Assembly: GCA_049696015.1 (NCBI GenBank)
Contig: JBAVTG010000098.1
Location: forward strand, 1-5,110
Source: JANMEX01 sp049696015
Lineage (GTDB): Bacteria; Pseudomonadota; Alphaproteobacteria; Rhizobiales; Rhizobiaceae
Direction: 5' to 3'
DNA: 5,110 bases
A program made the translations under genes and the position numbers. Below, piece by piece: positions 1-4,599 of this stretch (the stretch's first letter is position 1; each line of letters starts with the position of its first letter). The notes below the pieces were generated by a model that saw nothing but the letters and a program-made list of their open reading frames with translations, ran no database searches and was not told where the DNA came from.

Positions 1-834
1 ACGCTGAATACGGCCGAGCATTTCAAACTGGAACGGGATCTCGGCTCGATCGCACCGGGCAGGCGGGCGGATTTCCTGATCGTGTCTGATCTGGCCAGCC
101 TGACAATCGACGATGTCTATGCGCGCGGCCGCCACATTGCGAGCCAGGGACGTCTGATTGCCGATATTCCGGCATATGACTATCCGGCCAAGGCCAAGAA
201 CACAGTCAACATGATGCGCGATTTGTTCGCACAGGATTTCGATGTCGCAGCGCCGTCCGGCAAGAACTCGGTGCGCGTGCGGGTTATCGGCGTCGTCGAA
301 AATCAGGCGCCGACCAAGGCGCTCGAGGCTGAACTGCCAGTGATCGACGGTCTGGTCGGCATGGATGGCGCCAATGATGTTTGCCAGATTGCGCTGGTCG
401 AACGGCACAGGGCGACAGGGCAGGTGACCAACGCGTTTGTTTCAGGCTTTGGCTACAGGCTGCCCTGCGCCATGGCGTCAACCGTGGCGCACGACAGCCA
501 CCACATGATCATCGTTGGCACCAACAAGGCGGATATGGCTCAGGCGGCAAACCGCCTGCGGGAGATTGGCGGCGGCGTGGTGCTGATCAGCCAAGGAAAA
601 GAGCTGGCGTTGGTCGAAATGCCGATTGCGGGCCTGATGTCACAAGAGCGCGCCGAGATCGTTGCAGCCAAGGCTGCCAAGCTGACGGAAGCCATGCGCA
701 CCGTCGGTTGCGATCTCAACAACGCCTACATGCAGCACTCGCTGCTGGCGCTGGTGGTGATTCCAGAGCTGCGCATATCCGACATCGGGCTGGTGGATGT
801 GCGGACGTTTGAGAAGGTGGGGGTGTTTGTGTGA
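1..834 (+). CDS. ade: Adenine deaminase, C-terminal part (5' end outside window)
   Basis: Adenine deaminase converts adenine to hypoxanthine and ammonia in cytoplasmic purine salvage. The reading frame is open from base 1, so the gene starts upstream; 277 codons are visible out of the roughly 560-600 usual for the family. The first visible residues (TLNTAEHF, then GSIAPGRRADFLIV) are the end of the metal-dependent amidohydrolase domain and the strand that closes its composite domain. The rest is the characteristic adenine deaminase C-terminal domain, with STVAHDSHHMIIVGTNKADM (about residues 160-179 of the visible part), the MPIAGLMS segment and the near-terminal VIPELRISDIGLVDVRTFE. The catalytic metal site is in the missing N-terminal half, so activity cannot be judged here. 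The TGA stop overlaps the GTG start of the next gene (GTGA), implying translational coupling. No frameshift or internal stop is visible. Confidence 0.93.
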   Translation, partial: TLNTAEHFKLERDLGSIAPGRRADFLIVSDLASLTIDDVYARGRHIASQGRLIADIPAYDYPAKAKNTVNMMRDLFAQDFDVAAPSGKNSVRVRVIGVVENQAPTKALEAELPVIDGLVGMDGANDVCQIALVERHRATGQVTNAFVSGFGYRLPCAMASTVAHDSHHMIIVGTNKADMAQAANRLREIGGGVVLISQGKELALVEMPIAGLMSQERAEIVAAKAAKLTEAMRTVGCDLNNAYMQHSLLALVVIPELRISDIGLVDVRTFEKVGVFV

Positions 835-1397
835 CTACATTCATCGCCCTCCTGCGCGGCATCAACGTTGGCTCCAGCAACAAAAAGGTGCCGATGGCGG
901 AGCTGCGGGCGTTGATGAGCGGGATGGGGTTTGGAAATGTCCAGACCTACATCCAAAGCGGCAATGCGGTTTTCACGGCTGATGAGGTAGATGCGGAGGC
1001 TGTCCGCTTGCGCGTCGAAGCGGCGATAGCCAAGCAGTTTGGCTTTGCCGTCAATGTGATGGCGCTGTCTGCCACTGAACTGGCAGATGCGATCCGTTCC
1101 AACCCCCTTGCATCAACTGCCGACGATCCGGCAAAGCTGCATCTGGGATTCATGGCATCCACACCTGATCTCACCACTCTGGAAGCCCTGCGGACGAAGC
1201 CGCACGGTAATGATGGATGGTCGGTGGTGAACCGGGTCTTCTATCTTCACACTCCACACGGCTTCGGCAAGTCAGTGCTGGCACCGTTTGTCGAGCGCAC
1301 TTTGAAGGCGCCGATGACCTTTCGCAATTGGCGGACGATGGAGATGCTCAAGGATATGAGCACATCTGAGCGTCATCCAGGCTGCGACCAACTATAA
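831..1397 (+). CDS. DUF1697 family protein
   Basis: This 188-residue protein belongs to the DUF1697 family, which has no established biochemical function. Family signatures are LLRGINVGS (residues 7-15), TYIQSGNAVF (39-48), KLHLGF (102-107) and TFRNWRT (163-169). It has no signal peptide or membrane segment, so it is probably cytoplasmic. The start is GTG at 831, chosen because MTTFIALLRGIN is the usual family N-terminus. A purine-rich stretch (GGTGGGGG, 816-823) sits 7 bases upstream, and the start overlaps the adenine deaminase stop. Family members are usually about 175-185 residues. Here the recognisable domain ends near MLKDM (residue 176), and the last dozen residues (STSERHPGCDQL) do not look like the family. 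They are read from DNA that also encodes the end of the convergent toxin gene, so the natural 3' end was probably replaced. The core looks intact. Confidence 0.85.
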   Translation: MTTFIALLRGINVGSSNKKVPMAELRALMSGMGFGNVQTYIQSGNAVFTADEVDAEAVRLRVEAAIAKQFGFAVNVMALSATELADAIRSNPLASTADDPAKLHLGFMASTPDLTTLEALRTKPHGNDGWSVVNRVFYLHTPHGFGKSVLAPFVERTLKAPMTFRNWRTMEMLKDMSTSERHPGCDQL

Positions 1398-1815
1398 GAT
1401 CACCAAGTTCTCTGGCTTGCAGCCCCTTACCGCAGCGGATTTTCCGGTCAAACGTAACCAAACGGCCTCCGTTCAACAATGCGGTAGCTAGAAGAGAAAT
1501 GTCAGTAACTTGGCCGTGGTTGCTCACGTGCATGGTATCAAAAATAGCGTTATCTGTCATGGAAACGCTGTTAGACCAGAATTGGTGATCAGCCGATTGC
1601 TTGGCCAGCATCAGCAATTGCACCGCAGTCGCAGGTGACTGTGGCAGCGGATAACGCGGATTGCTCAGAATCCGGACAAGGCTGTTCTCGGTGATCGGAC
1701 AGGTTGCCTACCCATGCTTGCCGTTCTGAAGCAGCCATTCGTGCGCGATCTCGTGGTGGACGTGGTCCGGCTGGAACAAGGCAATCAGCGCGTTGACGTC
1801 AAAAAGCGCCCGCAT
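1348..1815 (-). pseudogene. vapC: VapC-type PIN-domain toxin, interrupted by an in-frame amber codon
   Basis: Read from ATG at 1815, the frame gives MRALFDVNALIALF, a PIN-domain N-terminus, and stays in register to a TGA at 1348-1350 (155 codons). It is broken once by TAG at 1710-1708 (codon 36). The context KHG-TAG-ATCPITENSLVRIL matches a family segment that usually reads GWATCPITEN, so a Trp codon (TGG) probably became TAG by one base change. The four expected acidic metal-binding residues are all present: Asp6, Glu43, Asp105 (in VTDISLLA) and Asp123 (in TFDRKI). VapC toxins are ribonucleases that cleave tRNA or rRNA and are held inactive by VapB. The 35-residue product made without suppression lacks three of the four acidic residues and should be inactive. 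The start at 1815 lies 3 bases after the antitoxin stop; the ATG at 1819 is out of frame and stops after 6 codons. The last 13 residues, after GDLIV, look like an abnormal tail and overlap DUF1697 by 50 bases. A sequencing error is the main alternative. Confidence 0.85.
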
Positions 1816-1818
1816 CCA

Positions 1819-2049
1819 TCAGAACTCGTCTTCCAGCAGCGAATGGATCAGCTCGGGGCTGACCGCTTGTCCGGTCGCTGGCAACTGCGGAAAGCCGTTG
1901 CGCATTCCAGCATGATTTGCATTCGCGGGTGATACAAGCGACTTTCGGGCAAGATCAGAAATGACTTCGCCAAGCGACTGTTTCCCGCGCGCAGCCAACT
2001 CCTTGGCGGCGAGGAGAACATCCGGAGCGATATCGAGTGTGGTGCGCAT
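1819..2049 (-). CDS. vapB: VapB-type ribbon-helix-helix antitoxin
   Basis: This small protein of 76 residues has an N-terminal ribbon-helix-helix DNA-binding domain: the strand MRTTLDI (1-7), then helices across DVLLAAKELAARGKQ (10-24) and SLGEVISDLARKSL (25-38). A variable linker follows, then a C-terminal tail (GFPQLPATG, SPELIHSLLEDEF, 52-76) of the kind that binds the PIN toxin. Such antitoxins neutralise VapC and, with it, repress their own promoter. The gene ends 3 bases before the toxin start, the usual antitoxin-first arrangement. It has no internal stop and looks functional although its toxin is interrupted. No Shine-Dalgarno sequence precedes the ATG. It may therefore be translated from a leaderless transcript or by read-through from gloA, 52 bases upstream on the same strand. 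The name is by family type; the subfamily cannot be assigned from sequence alone. Confidence 0.85.
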   Translation of the reverse strand: MRTTLDIAPDVLLAAKELAARGKQSLGEVISDLARKSLVSPANANHAGMRNGFPQLPATGQAVSPELIHSLLEDEF

Positions 2050-2056
2050 GCATCAA

Positions 2057-2085
2057 AATGTACGACATCAGATGCAGAAAACCAA
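2057..2085 (-). promoter_or_regulatory. Candidate vapB promoter and operator
   Basis: On the minus strand TTGGTT (2085-2080) and TACATT (2062-2057) are separated by 17 bases. They match the sigma-70 consensus at 3 of 6 and 4 of 6 positions. The bases just downstream place the likely transcription start at or next to the vapB ATG. A short inverted repeat, GCATC (2050-2054) and GATGC (2071-2075), brackets the -10 element, where an autoregulating RHH antitoxin would be expected to bind. Both matches are weak, and this is an inference. Confidence 0.35.
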
Positions 2086-2101
2086 TTGCCTTGCGTTAGC
2101 C

Positions 2102-2557
2102 TCACCAGTTCCCGGTATTCTTCATCGAAACCCATGGCTCGGCTGGCGTCAACGCTTCGCCTTCTTGCAGCAGTTCGATTGAAATCCCGTCCGGCGAGCG
2201 GACAAACGCCATGCGGCCTTCGCGCGGCGGGCGGTTGATGGTGACGCCGCTATCCATCAGGCGCTGGCAGGTTTCGTGGATGTTGTCGACCTTGTAAGCC
2301 AGATGGCCGAAGTTACGGCCGCCGGTGTAGTCCTCGACTTTGCCGTTTTCATCCGGCCAATTGTAAGTCAGCTCCAATTCGGGCGCGCGCTCGGCATCCG
2401 ATTGCGCCAGGTTTTTCGGCGCGGCCAAAAAGATCAGGGTAAACCGGCCTTGCTCGCTATTGTGGCGGCGCACTTCTTCAAGACCAAGCTTGTTGCAGTA
2501 GAAATCAAGCGAATCCGCGACATTGCGGACGCGGACCATGGTGTGCAGGTAACGCAT
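2102..2557 (-). CDS. gloA: Lactoylglutathione lyase (glyoxalase I)
   Basis: Glyoxalase I isomerises the hemithioacetal of methylglyoxal and glutathione to S-lactoylglutathione, the first step of cytoplasmic methylglyoxal detoxification. The 151-residue protein has the two-module VOC fold. Its start, MRYLHTMVRV, closely resembles E. coli GloA (MRLLHTMLRV). The four expected metal ligands are visible: His5, Glu62 (in ELELTYNW), His85 (in FGHLAYKV) and Glu128 (in PDGISIELLQ). It lacks the long insertions of the eukaryotic-type zinc enzymes, so a nickel-type bacterial enzyme is likely, though metal preference is inferred. It is slightly longer than E. coli GloA (135 residues), mainly at the C-terminus (TPAEPWVSMKNTGNW), a tail I believe is common in alphaproteobacterial forms. 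The ATG at 2557 has a strong AGGAGG ribosome binding site (2573-2568) 10 bases upstream. It is divergent from the cold-shock gene and has vapB downstream on the same strand. Confidence 0.95.
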   Translation of the reverse strand: MRYLHTMVRVRNVADSLDFYCNKLGLEEVRRHNSEQGRFTLIFLAAPKNLAQSDAERAPELELTYNWPDENGKVEDYTGGRNFGHLAYKVDNIHETCQRLMDSGVTINRPPREGRMAFVRSPDGISIELLQEGEALTPAEPWVSMKNTGNW

Positions 2558-2622
2558 GGACGTAAAACCTCCTGTTGAAAAACCGAATATGAGCAGATGT
2601 GGCCAAATAGGTCACGTAGCCA

Positions 2623-2651
2623 GATAAGAAAAGACTGAAGTGTGTCTTATC
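2623..2651. repeat. 7-bp perfect inverted repeat (GATAAGA / TCTTATC)
   Basis: GATAAGA at 2623-2629 is exactly complementary to TCTTATC at 2645-2651, with a 15-base spacer. The spacer allows an alternative shorter pairing (AAGAC with GTCTT). There is no following T run on either strand, so it is not a standard terminator. It could be a regulator binding site or a hairpin in the gloA leader; the role is unknown. Confidence 0.5.
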
Positions 2652-2656
2652 GCATC

Positions 2657-2685
2657 TTGCCACCGCGTTGCCAGTTAATGATAAC
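2657..2685 (+). promoter_or_regulatory. Candidate sigma-70-type promoter for the cold-shock gene
   Basis: TTGCCA (2657-2662) matches the -35 consensus at 5 of 6 positions. GATAAC (2680-2685) matches the -10 consensus at 4 of 6, with an optimal 17-base spacer. Transcription would start near 2692, giving a leader of about 37 bases before the ATG at 2729. This is the best match seen upstream of the gene, but it was found by eye, and alphaproteobacterial promoters often diverge from this consensus. Confidence 0.45.
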
Positions 2686-2695
2686 TTAACGGCAA
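2668..2695. repeat. Inverted repeat overlapping the cold-shock promoter
   Basis: TTGCC-A-GTTAA (2668-2678) pairs with TTAAC-GGCAA (2686-2695). This gives ten base pairs interrupted by one unpaired A (2673), around a 7-base loop TGATAAC. No T run follows it, so it is unlikely to be a terminator. Its centre coincides with the candidate -10 element, which suits an operator for a dimeric regulator. If transcription begins further upstream, it would instead fold as a hairpin in the mRNA leader. Confidence 0.55.
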
Positions 2696-2728
2696 GAATC
2701 AGTAACGTGTTGCGGAAGGTCGTGCGGT

Positions 2729-3337
2729 ATGGGGGAAAAGGCGTCATCCTTTGCCGATGGGAACGATGGTTTCCAGGCAGGGCAGAATGCTGCGGCGACG
2801 GACGATCTTCGTTCCGGCGCGGACGTTGTTGAAATTTCCGGATCGATCAAGTGGTTCGACGTATCCAAGGGCTATGGGTTCATCATTCCGGACCAAAAAG
2901 GCTATTCTGACGTGCTTCTGCACGTGACATGTCTGCGCCGCGATGGATTTCAGGTCGCGCTTGAAGCGTCACGCATCCATTGTCTCGCCCGCCCGGGCGA
3001 GCGCGGTCTTCAGGCTTTCCACGTGATTTCCATGGACAGCTCGACTGCCGTCCACCCGTCGTCAACGCCGCAGCGCACCCATGTCACGGTTGTGCCGACA
3101 AGCGGGCTGGAGCGCGCGCTGGTCAAATGGTTCAACCGGACCAAGGGTTTTGGCTTTGTCACCCGCGGCGAGGGGACCGAGGACATTTTTGTCCACATGG
3201 AAACACTTCGCCGTTACGGTTTGACCGAGCTTAGGCCGGGGCAGGTGGTGCTGATCCGCTTTGGACCCGGCGACAAGGGGCTTATGGCTTCCGAAATCCA
3301 TCCGGACATCGGCGCGCCGGTTCCCGCTTCGAACTGA
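2729..3337 (+). CDS. Cold-shock protein with two cold-shock domains
   Basis: This 202-residue protein has two CspA-type nucleic-acid-binding OB folds. The first spans about 36-102, with RNP1 KGYGFI (47-52) and RNP2-like DVLLHV (61-66). The second spans about 128-191, with RNP1 KGFGFV (139-144) and RNP2 DIFVHM (152-157). The first 35 residues are polar and probably disordered, and a Ser/Thr/Pro-rich linker (103-127) joins the domains. Single-domain CspA proteins have about 70 residues; the two-domain form of about 190-200 is typical of rhizobial relatives. It presumably binds single-stranded RNA or DNA in the cytoplasm as a chaperone or antiterminator. In domain 1 a Leu replaces the usual RNP2 Phe (DVFVH), so that domain may bind differently. 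The ATG at 2729 is preceded by GGAAGG (2714-2719) at 9-base spacing. Its stop lies 1 base before the next start, so the two genes are almost certainly cotranscribed. Confidence 0.93.
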   Translation: MGEKASSFADGNDGFQAGQNAAATDDLRSGADVVEISGSIKWFDVSKGYGFIIPDQKGYSDVLLHVTCLRRDGFQVALEASRIHCLARPGERGLQAFHVISMDSSTAVHPSSTPQRTHVTVVPTSGLERALVKWFNRTKGFGFVTRGEGTEDIFVHMETLRRYGLTELRPGQVVLIRFGPGDKGLMASEIHPDIGAPVPASN

Positions 3338-3338
3338 G

Positions 3339-3830
3339 ATGGCCTTTCTATCGAAACGATGGCCGCATTTGGCGGTTCTCATGGCTTTTGTCCTGTTTGC
3401 AGCAGGCTTGCTTGCCTTTGCCGAGACATCTGACAAGCGCGCAATGGTGCTGCCGGTTGACCCGGAGCCGGTCATGATTGCGACCAATGCGGGGCAAGTG
3501 CGCATTTCAGTCGAAATAGCTGATGAACAAGAAGAGCATTCCAGGGGACTGATGTTCCGAACGCCGCTGGCGCCGGGGCACGGCATGCTGTTTGTGATGG
3601 ACTATGAGGAAGAACAGTATTTCTGGATGAAGAACACGCCGTCGCCGCTGGACCTGGTTTTCGCATCCAAAGACGGAACAATCGTTTCGATCAAGCAGGG
3701 CGAGGCTTTGTCGGAAGCCAGCATATTGAGCGACAAACCGGCAAAATACGTGCTGGAGTTGGCACAGGGTGAAGCTGCGCGGCTTGGACTTGCAGCGGGG
3801 AACCGCATGCGCCACCGTGTCATTCCATAA
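3339..3830 (+). CDS. Exported DUF192 family protein
   Basis: This 163-residue protein has an N-terminal signal peptide: Lys6 and Arg7, then a hydrophobic core (about 11-26) ending in AFA, with probable cleavage after Ala28. The mature part is a single DUF192 domain, recognised by RGLMFRTPLAPGHGMLF (69-85) and FWMKNTPSPLDLVF (95-108). The family is small, often periplasmic or membrane-anchored, and has no agreed biochemical role. The ATG at 3339 was preferred over one at 3261 in the same frame because it yields an immediate signal peptide and avoids overlapping the cold-shock gene by 77 bases. A further ATG at 3381 (Met15) would shorten the signal peptide. No good ribosome binding site is visible, and the start is 1 base after the upstream stop (TGAGATG), so translation is probably coupled. 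The pairing of a double cold-shock gene with DUF192 recurs in related bacteria to my knowledge, but a functional link is unproven. Confidence 0.88.
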   Translation: MAFLSKRWPHLAVLMAFVLFAAGLLAFAETSDKRAMVLPVDPEPVMIATNAGQVRISVEIADEQEEHSRGLMFRTPLAPGHGMLFVMDYEEEQYFWMKNTPSPLDLVFASKDGTIVSIKQGEALSEASILSDKPAKYVLELAQGEAARLGLAAGNRMRHRVIP

Positions 3831-3843
3831 CCCGGCCGCGCCC

Positions 3844-4599
3844 ATGAAACACTTTGTCCATGACGGTTTTGATCTGGCCTATGCAGATCATGGGTCTGGT
3901 CCGCCTGTGCTTTTGATCCACGGGTTTGCCTCCAACGCACGCGTCAACTGGGAAGCGCCGGGTTGGGTTTCGACGTTGAATGATGCCGGATACCGGACCA
4001 TCGCCATGGACAACCGCGGCCATGGCCATTCCTCCAAAAGCCATGACTCCAAGGACTATCATCCACGGCTGATGGCCAGCGATTGTCTGGCGCTGTTGGA
4101 TTATTTGGGTATCGAAGCCGCCCATGTGATGGGCTATTCCATGGGCGCACGCATCAGTGCGTTTCTGGCCATCCGTGCGCCATGGCGGGTCAAATCGCTG
4201 GTGTTTGGCGGGCTGGGCATGGGCATGGTCGAAGGCGTCGGCGACTGGGACCCGATTGCTGACGCGCTGCTCGCCCCCGATCCGGCGACAATTACCGATG
4301 CGCGCGGCGCCGCCTTTCGCAAGTTTGCCGACCAGACCAAAAGCGACCGGCTGGCACTGGCCGCCTGCATCCAGACGTCGCGCGAACTGGTCAACCCAAA
4401 AGATCTGCGCACCCTGACCATGCCGGTTCTGGTGGCGGCTGGCGGCAAGGATGATATTGCCGGAGATGTATACGATCTGGCGGCATTGATGCCCGATGCA
4501 GGCGGGTTTGTCATGGAAGATCGGGACCACATGCTTGCGGTCGGCGACAGGGCTTTCAAGAAGACGGTACTGGCCTTCCTTGAGCGGGTTGACGCGTGA
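3844..4599 (+). CDS. Alpha/beta fold hydrolase
   Basis: This is a 251-residue single-domain alpha/beta hydrolase. It has the oxyanion-region motif LLIHGF (23-28), MDNRGHGHS (55-63), the nucleophile elbow GYSMG (97-101, Ser99), a probable catalytic acid in AGGKDD (Asp203 or Asp204) and a catalytic His229 in EDRDHML. All triad elements are present, so it should be active, but the substrate cannot be deduced; esterases, lactonases and C-C bond hydrolases share this pattern. The short cap region (about 125-165) suggests a small substrate pocket. It has no signal peptide, so it is probably cytoplasmic. The ATG at 3844 was chosen because MKHFVHDGFDLAYADHGSG is the usual family start. ATG 3769 and GTG 3817 in the same frame would add non-family residues, and 3769 would overlap DUF192. 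The 13-base gap upstream is C/G-rich with no Shine-Dalgarno match. The stop overlaps the recQ start by 4 bases. Confidence 0.9.
   Translation: MKHFVHDGFDLAYADHGSGPPVLLIHGFASNARVNWEAPGWVSTLNDAGYRTIAMDNRGHGHSSKSHDSKDYHPRLMASDCLALLDYLGIEAAHVMGYSMGARISAFLAIRAPWRVKSLVFGGLGMGMVEGVGDWDPIADALLAPDPATITDARGAAFRKFADQTKSDRLALAACIQTSRELVNPKDLRTLTMPVLVAAGGKDDIAGDVYDLAALMPDAGGFVMEDRDHMLAVGDRAFKKTVLAFLERVDA

Larger units (their letters stand above)
2558..2728. other. Divergent intergenic region between gloA and the cold-shock gene
   Basis: This 171-bp region must carry the control signals for both divergent genes. It holds the gloA ribosome binding site, two inverted repeats (2623-2651 and 2668-2695), and a candidate cold-shock promoter (2657-2685). 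For gloA I see only weak promoter options on the minus strand: GTGACC (2615-2610) with CATATT (2591-2586) at 18-base spacing, or an extended -10-like TGCGATAAG (2654-2646). Neither is convincing. No small open reading frame or RNA gene was recognised. Confidence 0.6.

Noticed and set aside
381..812. Plus-strand open frame of 143 codons inside adenine deaminase
   Set aside because: It is a +2 frame shadow of a gene with strong family matches, and its composition is Gly/Arg/Ala-rich without motifs.
1348..1623. Treating the 91-codon minus-strand frame as a separate small gene starting at GTG 1623
   Set aside because: It is the in-frame continuation of the PIN domain after the amber codon and lacks Asp6 and Glu43, so it is better described as the 3' part of the broken toxin gene.
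1714..1932. Plus-strand open frame of 72 codons across the vapB-vapC junction
   Set aside because: It is antisense to two recognisable toxin-antitoxin genes and has no family features.
2668..2695. Rho-independent terminator
   Set aside because: The stem is A/T-rich in its inner half, no T run follows on either strand, and it lies between two divergent genes where no transcript needs to end.
2696..2700. GAATC (a GANTC site for CcrM methylation) just downstream of the candidate cold-shock promoter
   Set aside because: Such sites occur elsewhere in the window by chance, and one copy near a promoter is too little to claim cell-cycle control.
3062..3586. Minus-strand open frame of 174 codons
   Set aside because: It is antisense to the cold-shock and DUF192 genes, both of which have clear family motifs, and shows no domain signature.
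3820..4530. Long open frame of 236 codons on the minus strand
   Set aside because: It lies antisense to the well-supported alpha/beta hydrolase, resembles no family, and is a by-product of GC-rich codon usage.
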